Shown here: one piece after another, positions 1 to 4,986 of the stretch
How positions within the stretch are numbered: the stretch's first letter is position 1
Layout: every line of letters begins with the position of its first letter
NCBI GenBank assembly: GCA_027011235.1
Contig: JALVAI010000378.1
Coordinates: 1 to 6,564, forward strand
Origin: Desulfobulbaceae bacterium
GTDB lineage: Bacteria > Desulfobacterota > Desulfobulbia > Desulfobulbales > Desulfobulbaceae
Direction of reading: 5' to 3'
DNA: 6,564 nt
Notes under the pieces: model-generated
What the model was told of the DNA's origin: nothing
The model's input: only the letters and a program-made list of their open reading frames with translations
Databases searched by the model: none
Position numbers and translations under genes: made by a program

Positions 1-20
1 TAGGCCCTGCGCAACCAGAA

Positions 21-69
21 ATCTCCTGGCGGTTTTACTTCCGGCACAAGAAGCGAACCGACAGGAGAT
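21..69. repeat. Inverted repeat upstream of the cytochrome c3 gene
   Basis: The arms at 21-34 and 56-69 (atctcctggcggtt and aaccgacaggagat) pair over 14 positions with one mismatch (29/61). The 21-nt loop has a further 4-bp pairing (cttc 38-41 with gaag 50-53). No T-run follows on either strand, so it is not a classical intrinsic terminator. It could be the folded 3' end of an upstream transcript or an operator for the cytochrome gene. The pairing is seen directly; the role is unknown. Confidence 0.5.
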
Positions 70-88
70 ATGGTATCGCCCCGGGTCA

Positions 89-118
89 TTGAATTGAGAC
101 GGCAATCAACTTTATTTT
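89..118 (+). promoter_or_regulatory. Possible sigma-70 promoter for the cytochrome c3 gene
   Basis: TTGAAT (89-94) and TATTTT (113-118) are separated by 18 bp, which resembles -35 and -10 boxes. Transcription would start near 125 and leave a leader of about 18 nt that still contains the ribosome binding site. Both boxes are imperfect and the stretch is T-rich, so a chance match is quite possible. Confidence 0.25.
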
Positions 119-130
119 TCTTTTTTGCAG

Positions 131-145
131 AAGGAGGAAAGCATG
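131..145 (+). promoter_or_regulatory. Strong Shine-Dalgarno that fixes the cytochrome c3 start
   Basis: AAGGAGGA (131-138) lies four bases before the ATG at 143. An in-frame TTG at 125 would add six residues, but it lies upstream of this site and would put charged residues before the signal peptide. The ATG at 143 is therefore the start. Confidence 0.85.
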
Positions 146-559
146 AAAAAGGCATTCATCTGTAGCGTAGCGCTGGCATTTCTCTGCAGCATCGGTTTGG
201 TCTCCATGGCTGCCGCCGGAGTGGACACGGGGCCTGCCGAGATAACCATTAACCCCAACGGCAAAAAACCGGTTAAATTTCCCCATGCCCAGCATCAAAA
301 AAGATTGAAATGCGCCGAATGTCACCATACTAAGGGTAAGGACGGCAAACAGGTTCTCTACACGGAAGGAATGAAGATTCAGAAATGTGAAACCTGCCAC
401 ACCGGTGATATGCTCAAGGGCAAGGTCAAAGGGAAAACAGCTATGCAGCGGGCCGGACACGGCAACTGTCTATCCTGCCATAAGGAAATGGCCAAAAAGG
501 ATGCAAAATATAAAAAGCTGAAAAAATGTTCCACCTGCCATATTAAGAAAAAGAAATAA
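143..559 (+). CDS. Periplasmic tetraheme cytochrome c3 (class III cytochrome c)
   Basis: A 138-residue exported electron carrier. In sulfate reducers the family shuttles low-potential electrons in the periplasm between hydrogenases or formate dehydrogenases and membrane redox complexes. Residues 1-25 are a signal peptide (MKK, hydrophobic core, SMAAA before G26). Four CxxCH motifs start at C57, C82, C109 and C129. Distal histidine ligands are present at the class III positions: H48 and H51 (PHAQH), H62 directly after the first motif, and H106 just before the third. This gives eight ligands for four bis-His hemes. All four motifs are CxxCH, whereas Desulfovibrio c3 has two CxxxxCH. The mature protein is about 113 residues and very lysine-rich, ending in four lysines, as in basic c3 proteins that dock acidic partners. 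Start chosen from the AAGGAGGA site. The family call is firm; the physiological partner is unknown. No neighbouring hydrogenase gene is visible. Confidence 0.9.
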   Translation: MKKAFICSVALAFLCSIGLVSMAAAGVDTGPAEITINPNGKKPVKFPHAQHQKRLKCAECHHTKGKDGKQVLYTEGMKIQKCETCHTGDMLKGKVKGKTAMQRAGHGNCLSCHKEMAKKDAKYKKLKKCSTCHIKKKK

Positions 560-584
560 CAGCCAGGAAAACTCAACAAACCAA

Positions 585-618
585 CAGGAGGAGAAGAACC
601 CTGCTTCCTCTCCTCCTG
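585..618 (+). terminator. Terminator-like hairpin after cytochrome c3, no U-tract
   Basis: The arms caggaggaga (585-594) and tctcctcctg (609-618) are perfectly complementary over 10 bp. After one mismatch, gaa (596-598) pairs with ttc (605-607), closing a 6-nt loop. The hairpin begins 25 nt after the stop codon, a usual place for a terminator or a 3'-stabilising structure. The bases after it are ccacccgc with no T-run, so intrinsic termination would be inefficient. Stabilising the 3' end of the abundant cytochrome message is an alternative role. Confidence 0.5.
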
Positions 619-819
619 CCACCCGCTTGCACCTCGTTTCCAATCTATTGTCCCCCCCCCAAGAACCTGTTCCAGCACACCTACTCTCAACCAGGAATCA
701 TTCTGTTTGCAGATCTACCGGCATGGCTTACAGGTACAACAAACCAAAAAAATGATCTGCTCCTGAAATTCTTGTTTACCAGCCGGGCGGACATAAAGCG
801 CGTTGGAACAACAGAGTAT

Positions 820-867
820 TACCCTGTTCCCCACTCATGTTGCGTGGTGGAACAAGTGAACAGGGTA
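820..867. repeat. 10-bp perfect inverted repeat with 28-nt loop
   Basis: taccctgttc (820-829) and gaacagggta (858-867) are exact reverse complements. Inside the loop ccac (831-834) can pair with gtgg (844-847 or 847-850), so a branched or extended stem is possible. No T-run follows. Just downstream tacgc (866-870) pairs with gcgta (880-884) around the palindrome cgcatgcg (875-882). Confidence 0.55.
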
Positions 868-952
868 CGCTAACCGCATGCGTAACTATTTTCGTACAGG
901 AAAAAAAATCGAGGTATGGGTGGCAACAGGAAAAGAGGGGGGAAGAGCAATA

Positions 953-1002
953 ATCGGTGCAGCCTTTTCTCCTTCGTCTGCCAATACCCTGGCTGCACCG
1001 AT
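953..1002. repeat. 12-bp perfect inverted repeat with 26-nt loop
   Basis: atcggtgcagcc (953-964) and ggctgcaccgat (991-1002) are exact reverse complements. The stem is GC-rich and stable. Neither flank has the T-run of an intrinsic terminator, so a structured RNA element, protein-binding site or mobile-element relic is more likely. Confidence 0.6.
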
Positions 1003-1027
1003 CATGCAACACCAATGAACCATCATT

Positions 1028-1054
1028 TCATTGAAAACATTATGTTTTCAATGA
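1028..1054. repeat. 27-bp perfect palindrome (13-bp arms, 1-nt centre)
   Basis: tcattgaaaacat (1028-1040) and atgttttcaatga (1042-1054) are exact reverse complements around one central T. The element is AT-rich and nearly without spacer, as expected of an operator for a dimeric regulator. It could also fold as an RNA hairpin with a short loop. Only short pyrimidine-rich sequence (acttttc) follows. I do not recognise the regulator. Confidence 0.6.
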
Positions 1055-1062
1055 TAATACTT

Positions 1063-1096
1063 TTCATGGAAACAGCCATGAATGACGATTCATTCA
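1063..1096. repeat. Two adjacent small perfect hairpins
   Basis: ttcatgg (1063-1069) pairs with ccatgaa (1076-1082) around a 6-nt loop, and tgaatga (1079-1085) pairs with tcattca (1090-1096) around a cgat loop. The two share bases 1079-1082, so in RNA they would be mutually exclusive, a layout that could act as a switch. A 10-bp palindrome ggatgcatcc follows at 1105-1114. Confidence 0.45.
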
Positions 1097-1208
1097 CAAG
1101 AAAAGGATGCATCCATATAACGCATAAAAAGCGGAAAAGCAAGACCATTATCAATGAAATATGTAACTCGATTCAAGTTTAATGAATAGATCACGGCGAT
1201 AAATCCCC

Positions 1209-1237
1209 TTGACCGGGCTCTGGATAGAAGATATTTT
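1209..1237 (+). promoter_or_regulatory. Probable sigma-70 promoter for the octaheme cytochrome gene
   Basis: TTGACC (1209-1214) and TATTTT (1232-1237) are separated by exactly 17 bp. The -35 box matches the consensus at 5 of 6 positions and the -10 at 4 of 6. Transcription would start near 1244 and give a leader of about 87 nt that includes both copies of the 16-bp direct repeat. This is the best promoter match in the gap and it points at the octaheme gene. Confidence 0.45.
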
Positions 1238-1253
1238 TGCTGGAACGCATCAA

Positions 1254-1331
1254 CGTCAACATTCAACCAGCCCATGACCAGGCTCTGATCGACGTTCTCC
1301 TGCCATGCCCTTTTCCGTCAACATTCAACCA
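1254..1331 (+). repeat. 16-bp direct repeat spanning the octaheme leader and start codon
   Basis: cgtcaacattcaacca occurs at 1254-1269 and again, identically, at 1316-1331, 62 bp apart. The last base of the second copy is the A of the ATG. An imperfect pair, gaccgggctctgga (1211-1224) and gaccaggctctgat (1276-1289), sits about 65 bp apart, so the segment may be an eroded tandem duplication. Alternatively the copies are binding sites for a repressor or an sRNA. Confidence 0.6.
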
Positions 1332-2749
1332 TGGGTGCCATGAAACAATCTTTCCCTCCGACAATAATTCTTCTGTGCCTGATCTTGTTTTTTTGCCGAC
1401 CAACGACCGCTTGCGCAGTTGAAGCGCACCAAAAAATACAGGGGCCGTTTTCTTCCCTGCTCGAGGCGAACAGGGCCTGCATGAAGTGCCACCAGCAGCA
1501 GGTCGATGATATAAAAAAATCGGTACACTGGACCTGGCAACGGAAACGGACCATTAATGGAAAGATGGTTCTTTCAACCATAAACAGCGACCTTTCACGA
1601 TTTGCAATTGCCGCCAAAAACAATCCGGACGTTTGTCACCGGTGCCATATCGGCACCTTTCCCGGCAACCCTTTTTTGCTCACTACCACCAACCAACCGG
1701 TTAACTGCCTCATCTGCCATGATACGACAGGTCTCTATTCACCCGGGGTAGAACCATCCCGGCTGGAGATGATTGCGCACCTGGCAGGCAGGTCATCGGT
1801 TCACAACTGTCTGATCTGTCATGACCAACAATGCGGCCTTGTCCCATCCTCAACAGCTCCCCTCACCAGTGATGTCCACATGCAGCGTTACGGATTCACC
1901 TGCCTGCAATGCCATCCGGACAATGGACATCATAGCCCTGCCCGTACCATGCCAACGAACTCGGGCCAGACCGGGGATACGGGCTGCGCCGGCTGTCATG
2001 GTCAGTCCCCGCACACCCTTGCCCGTTTAAACCAGCATGCCTTGCGTATTGACTGCCGGAGCTGCCACATTCCGGTCTACGGAGACGCGCGACCTGTTCT
2101 TATAAGTTGGAACTGGTTACTTTCAGGCAGCAAATACCGCCTGTCCAGGCACGACAACGCCCTGGCCGGCGACGGTTTTCTCATGGACACAGAGATCAGG
2201 CCCATCTATGAATGGGATGACGGATCAGACAGATTGTATCTGAGGGGAGACCGGGCAAAGCAGGGAACAACCACTCTCCTGCAGGGGCCGGGCCCCAGAA
2301 CCCCGGCATCAAAGATCATGCCCTTTGTCCTACAGTATGGAATCCAGCTAAAGGACAAAAAATTCCACTATCTTCTTTCCCCCCTGCTCAGCCGCCATAA
2401 ACCGCCCTTTTTCACCAACAATGATCCTCAACAGGCGGTCAGCAGTGGCATGCAGGCCCTTCGCCTGCCCTACAGCGGCGAATCAACAACAGCAATAACG
2501 GTTGCCCTGCGTCGGCTTAACCACGGTGTGAAACCGGCCTCCCAATCCCTTGGCTGCCTGGACTGCCACGGTTCCGGGGCCGGTTTCAACTGGCATACAC
2601 TTGGCTACCAGCAGGACCCCTGGACCAATGGCAGAAACAACATTCAGGCCCCGCCGCCCGCTTCCGCCCCTCCAACTATCTCCCTGCCGCCGGTGGAAGA
2701 ATCAGTGCTGCCGGTGATGCCGGAAATGGGGGCGGGAGCGTCCCGCTGA
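1331..2749 (+). CDS. Exported octaheme c-type cytochrome, tetrathionate reductase (OTR) family
   Basis: A 472-residue periplasmic multiheme cytochrome. Residues 1-31 form a signal peptide (hydrophobic 11-22, TACAVEA near cleavage). Eight CxxCH motifs start at C50, C102, C126, C160, C191, C219, C242 and C409. Features typical of the OTR family are SVHWTW (65-69 region), CLICHDTTG (126-134), DVHM (181-184), SWNW (259-262), KIMPF (328-332) and LNHGVKP leading to the last CLDCH. Known members reduce tetrathionate and can also reduce nitrite or hydroxylamine. Here the expected FCI motif reads FAI (91-93), and the lysine-bearing glycine-rich loop after the fourth heme motif is replaced by residues 165-180 without lysine, so catalysis is doubtful. 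The C-terminus (440-472) is proline-rich. An in-frame TGA at 1286 leaves 1331 as first start (1340 possible); neither has a clear Shine-Dalgarno. The last 48 bp overlap the convergent nuclease gene. Confidence 0.85.
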   Translation: MGAMKQSFPPTIILLCLILFFCRPTTACAVEAHQKIQGPFSSLLEANRACMKCHQQQVDDIKKSVHWTWQRKRTINGKMVLSTINSDLSRFAIAAKNNPDVCHRCHIGTFPGNPFLLTTTNQPVNCLICHDTTGLYSPGVEPSRLEMIAHLAGRSSVHNCLICHDQQCGLVPSSTAPLTSDVHMQRYGFTCLQCHPDNGHHSPARTMPTNSGQTGDTGCAGCHGQSPHTLARLNQHALRIDCRSCHIPVYGDARPVLISWNWLLSGSKYRLSRHDNALAGDGFLMDTEIRPIYEWDDGSDRLYLRGDRAKQGTTTLLQGPGPRTPASKIMPFVLQYGIQLKDKKFHYLLSPLLSRHKPPFFTNNDPQQAVSSGMQALRLPYSGESTTAITVALRRLNHGVKPASQSLGCLDCHGSGAGFNWHTLGYQQDPWTNGRNNIQAPPPASAPPTISLPPVEESVLPVMPEMGAGASR

Positions 2750-3229
2750 TTTTTTATTGCGCCGTTTCCACTGTGACGGCGACAGGGGATTCGGGCCCGC
2801 CCACAGCCCCAGGTGTTGTGACCTGGCCTGTTGTTCTTCAGTATCCAACTGGCGGCAGAGCGGCTGTTTTTTACAGTATCTGGGGTAGAGCCAGGCCGCG
2901 CCCCGATGCACCAGCTCCCGGTTGACGAGCCTGCCGCCGACCGAAACCAGGGCAACAGTCCTGTGATAGCGGTCAACATCCATCGGCTGGATGTCGACGA
3001 TTTTTTTATAGACCAGCCTGCTCGTTACCCGGCGCGCCTGCCTGCCGAAAGGCTGCTTATACTCAGGGGCATCAATGCCGTACAGCCGTATCTCATAGAG
3101 CCGACCACCCCTTTTCACCAGGATTGAATCCCCGTCCAGCACCCGCACCACTTTTCCCTGCCAGGCCAGGGCCGGACACTGCCACACCAGTACACAGATA
3201 ATGCCAATTAGCCAACCACAGATCCGCAT
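2702..3229 (-). CDS. Exported staphylococcal-nuclease-like (thermonuclease) protein
   Basis: A 175-residue secreted nuclease of the SNase/TNase family, Ca-dependent phosphodiesterases that cut DNA and RNA. Residues 1-22 are a signal peptide ending PALA before W23. The OB-fold core keeps the catalytic set: D34 in LDGDSI, R48, D53 and E56 in IRLYGIDAPE, and R90 in DRYHR, matching D21, R35, D40, E43 and R87 of S. aureus nuclease. Family traits VNRELVHRGAAW (102-113) and LGLWA (140-144) are present, and C119/C125 may form a disulfide. The start at 3229 is preferred because GCAGGAGAGAGTGAGG precedes the ATG directly and the signal peptide begins there; a 33-residue longer reading from 3328 has no such support. 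Residues 161-175 are basic, outside the usual core, and encoded antisense to the octaheme gene. Role may be extracellular DNA scavenging, which is inference. Confidence 0.9.
   Translation of the reverse strand: MRICGWLIGIICVLVWQCPALAWQGKVVRVLDGDSILVKRGGRLYEIRLYGIDAPEYKQPFGRQARRVTSRLVYKKIVDIQPMDVDRYHRTVALVSVGGRLVNRELVHRGAAWLYPRYCKKQPLCRQLDTEEQQARSQHLGLWAGPNPLSPSQWKRRNKKSAGRSRPHFRHHRQH
2731..2758 (+). terminator. Intrinsic terminator embedded in the octaheme 3' end
   Basis: gcggga (2732-2737) and tcccgc (2741-2746) form a 6-bp GC-rich stem with a 3-nt loop, and G2731/T2747 can add a wobble pair. TTTTTTATT follows from 2750. The stem lies within the last codons of the octaheme gene and the stop codon (2747-2749) sits between stem and T-run. 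On the other strand the same bases encode the nuclease C-terminus. The match is good apart from a small loop and a 2-nt gap before the T-run. Confidence 0.6.
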
Positions 3230-3398
3230 CCTCACTCTCTCCTGCCTTACCGACCAAAATATCGACACCAAAACAAAAAAATCGTCAATAAAATGACACA
3301 AAAAACGAAACCCGCTTGTTTTCCACACTATTTCTATGATAGAGTTTTTTCAAGAAGATGATAACAATACTTTCTGACACCAACAAACATCTTACACG
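3230..3398. promoter_or_regulatory. AT-rich divergent intergenic region with weak promoter candidates
   Basis: This 169-bp gap separates the leftward nuclease gene from the rightward cNMP-binding gene and must hold both promoters. For the nuclease, the minus strand reads TTGACG (plus 3283-3288), followed 17-19 bp later by TCGATA or GATATT (plus 3258-3265). For the rightward pair, TATGAT (3335-3340) is a fair -10 but has no recognisable -35, which could suit an activator-dependent promoter. I found no sigma-54 -24/-12 pair here. Confidence 0.3.
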
Positions 3399-3893
3399 AT
3401 GAAATCCACCGACCTGTACCGGGAACTCAACGAACATGAAGAAAAAACCCGGGACTACATGCTGACCCTGGCTCTGTTTGATGCCTTCAAGAGCGAAGAC
3501 CTTGATATCCTTGCCCGGCACATGAACTATTCAGAGATTCTGCGCGGCGAATATCTTTTCACCGAAGGGGACCAGGGGGACTATCTCTGCTTTGTGGTGC
3601 GTGGGCTTCTCGAAGTGTTAAAAAAAACAGCCCAGGGCGATTACCGGACCATTGCCAGGCTTGGCAAGGGCAGTACCATTGGCGAGATGTCCATCATCGA
3701 CAAGGCGCCCCGCTCGGCTTCGGTCATTGCCAGACAGCCGACCATTGTTCTCATTCTGACCAAAAAAGGATTTGACCTCCTGACCGACCGCCATCCAGCT
3801 GTCAGCATTACCCTGTTGAAAAAAATCATGCGCCTGCTCAGCCTGAACATGCGCCGCACATCCAGCAAACTGGCCGACCAGCTTCCCACCTGA
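3399..3893 (+). CDS. Stand-alone cyclic-nucleotide-binding (CRP-like effector) domain protein
   Basis: A 164-residue cytoplasmic protein that is essentially one cNMP-binding domain. After a charged helical N-terminus (1-20) come the beta-roll motifs ILRGEYLFTEGDQGD (47-61) and VVRGLLEV (66-73). The phosphate-binding cassette GEMSIIDKAPRSA (95-107) has the glutamate (E96) and arginine (R105) that contact the cyclic nucleotide in CRP and PKA regulatory domains, so binding of cAMP or a similar ligand is plausible. A C-terminal helix (136-160) could mediate dimerisation. There is no helix-turn-helix, so unlike CRP/FNR it cannot bind DNA itself. It ends four bases before the sigma-54 activator gene, in a different frame, and the two are surely cotranscribed. 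A partner role as sensor for that activator is inferred. A TGA at 3375 leaves 3399 as first start, though no good Shine-Dalgarno precedes it. Confidence 0.85.
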   Translation: MKSTDLYRELNEHEEKTRDYMLTLALFDAFKSEDLDILARHMNYSEILRGEYLFTEGDQGDYLCFVVRGLLEVLKKTAQGDYRTIARLGKGSTIGEMSIIDKAPRSASVIARQPTIVLILTKKGFDLLTDRHPAVSITLLKKIMRLLSLNMRRTSSKLADQLPT

Positions 3894-3897
3894 TGCC

Positions 3898-4953
3898 ATG
3901 AAACAGCAAACTTCCTTCCACGGTATTATCGGGAGTTGTCAGGCCATGCAGCAGCTCTTTGATCTTATCGGGAAACTTGCCCAGGATGACTCGGGCACGG
4001 TTTTGATCCAGGGAGAGTCGGGTACCGGCAAGGAGCTGGTTGCCAAGGCCATTCATCGGCATAGTCCCCGTAAAAGAAAAAATTTTGTGCCGATCAACTG
4101 TGCGGCCATTCCAGAAGACCTGTTGGAAAGCGAACTGTTCGGATACAGCAAAGGCGCCTTTACCGGTGCGACCAGCGCCAAAATAGGCCGGATTGAATAT
4201 GCCGACGGCGGCACCCTGTTCCTTGATGAAATCGGCGACATGAAACCCGCGCTCCAGGCCAAACTGCTACGAGTTCTCCAGGAACGGGAATTTGAGCCGG
4301 TGGGCGGTCTCAAACCCATACCTGTTGACGTGCGGGTCATCGCCGCCACCCACCGCAACCTTGAGCAGATGGTTGAGGAAGGACTGTTCCGGGAAGACCT
4401 GTTTTACCGGCTCTGTGTCATCCCGGTCAACATTCCACCTTTGCGTGATCGGGCCGAGGATATTCCACACCTGATCGACCATTTTATTCAAACCGGTGTC
4501 AGGGAAGAAAAAAAAATGGTGACTGGCTTTCATCCGGCAGCCATGCAGGCCCTGCAGGCCTACAGTTGGAAAGGCAATGTTCGCGAGCTGGAAAACCTGA
4601 TTCAGCACATGTCCATCCTGCATGGCGGCAAACAAGTCGGCTACAACGACCTGCCGGAAAAATATCGCGGCGAGGTTCAGCCAGGGTCGCAGGTGGTGGA
4701 ATTATCATCCCCTGATGTGTCCGTTCCCGAACAACTGCTGCTCTTTTCAAGTGGTCCCGAACAACAGGATGATATCTGGGATGACAATGGGGTCGACTTT
4801 AAGGGCCTGGTCAATGAATTTGAAAGCCGGCTCATTCTCAAGGCGCTCAAGGCGACAAACGGTAATAAAAAAGAAGCCGCCCGTCTGCTCAATCTCAAAC
4901 GAACCACCCTGCTGGAGAAAATTAAGAAAAAAGAACTGCAGTGGAAGGAATAA
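3898..4953 (+). CDS. Sigma-54-dependent transcriptional activator lacking an N-terminal sensor domain
   Basis: A 351-residue enhancer-binding protein: AAA+ ATPase plus Fis-type DNA-binding domain. Visible are Walker A GESGTGKE (39-46), the sigma-54 contact loop GAFTGA (86-91), Walker B TLFLDE (106-111), the REDLFYRL arginine region (165-172), PLRDR (181-185) and sensor II GNVRELEN (226-233). An acidic, variable linker (260-300) leads to the C-terminal helix-turn-helix (307-345; NKKEAARLLNLKRTTLLEKI). All parts needed to remodel RNA polymerase-sigma-54 are intact. The AAA+ domain begins almost at residue 7, so there is no receiver, GAF, PAS or other sensor. The cNMP-binding gene just upstream (4-nt gap) may supply that function in trans. 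No Shine-Dalgarno is visible, which suggests translational coupling to the upstream stop. The RTTLLEK helix resembles that of FleQ/FlrA-type motility regulators, but targets cannot be named from this window. Confidence 0.93.
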   Translation: MKQQTSFHGIIGSCQAMQQLFDLIGKLAQDDSGTVLIQGESGTGKELVAKAIHRHSPRKRKNFVPINCAAIPEDLLESELFGYSKGAFTGATSAKIGRIEYADGGTLFLDEIGDMKPALQAKLLRVLQEREFEPVGGLKPIPVDVRVIAATHRNLEQMVEEGLFREDLFYRLCVIPVNIPPLRDRAEDIPHLIDHFIQTGVREEKKMVTGFHPAAMQALQAYSWKGNVRELENLIQHMSILHGGKQVGYNDLPEKYRGEVQPGSQVVELSSPDVSVPEQLLLFSSGPEQQDDIWDDNGVDFKGLVNEFESRLILKALKATNGNKKEAARLLNLKRTTLLEKIKKKELQWKE

Positions 4954-4968
4954 CGCCTAGATATAATC

Positions 4969-4986
4969 AGGCTATGCCGCCTTTTT
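4969..4986 (+). terminator. Weak terminator candidate after the sigma-54 activator gene
   Basis: aggc (4969-4972) can pair with gcct (4979-4982) around a 6-nt loop, followed by tttt (4983-4986). Only 4 bp of stem are available, and the T-run lies inside the 3' end of the convergent gene. Only 18 bp separate the two stop codons, so any terminator must overlap coding sequence. Confidence 0.25.

Larger units (their letters stand above)
560..1330. other. 771-bp intergenic region rich in inverted repeats
   Basis: I see no convincing gene here. The open frames in it lack plausible composition, domains and ribosome binding sites, and they run through hairpins. The region holds a C9 run (652-660), perfect inverted repeats at 585-618, 820-867, 953-1002, 1028-1054 and 1063-1096, short palindromes cgcatgcg (875-882) and ggatgcatcc (1105-1114), a promoter candidate (1209-1237) and a 16-bp direct repeat (1254-1269 and 1316-1331). 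Possible explanations are a structured non-coding RNA, a large regulatory region for the octaheme gene, or remnants of a mobile element. None is proved by the sequence. Confidence 0.6.

Noticed and set aside
1..142. c-di-GMP-type riboswitch in the cytochrome c3 leader
   Set aside because: Only isolated fragments resemble the GEMM consensus; the conserved core is not present, and the hairpin lies upstream of the candidate promoter.
86..460. 124-codon minus-strand frame opposite cytochrome c3
   Set aside because: Shadow of the c3 gene, whose four heme motifs and ribosome binding site are unambiguous.
991..1007. Possible sigma-54 promoter (TGG...TGCA) in the intergenic region
   Set aside because: The GG and GC are 13 bases apart instead of 10, and the GG lies in a hairpin arm.
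776..1015. 79-codon open frame on the minus strand
   Set aside because: Cys/Arg-rich, unstructured-looking translation with no start context; spans two inverted repeats.
916..1182. 88-codon open frame on the plus strand in the long intergenic region
   Set aside because: It has no ribosome binding site, no recognisable domain and an odd composition, and it runs through several perfect hairpins.
1237..1422. 61-codon plus-strand frame overlapping the octaheme start
   Set aside because: Non-ATG start, overlaps the strongly supported cytochrome frame and signal peptide, no domain.
2760..2781. GC hairpin cgccgt/acggcg as a terminator
   Set aside because: The T-run precedes rather than follows the stem on the plus strand and is absent downstream on the minus strand; the stem at 2732-2746 uses that T-run instead.
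3230..3328. 33-residue N-terminal extension of the nuclease
   Set aside because: The extended start lacks a ribosome binding site, while the ATG at 3229 has a good one and begins a clean signal peptide.
3399..4953. Frameshifted single gene (cNMP domain fused to the sigma-54 activator)
   Set aside because: The first protein ends with a complete domain and stop, and the second has its own ATG four bases on with family-typical N-terminal spacing; no frameshift-prone run is visible at the junction.
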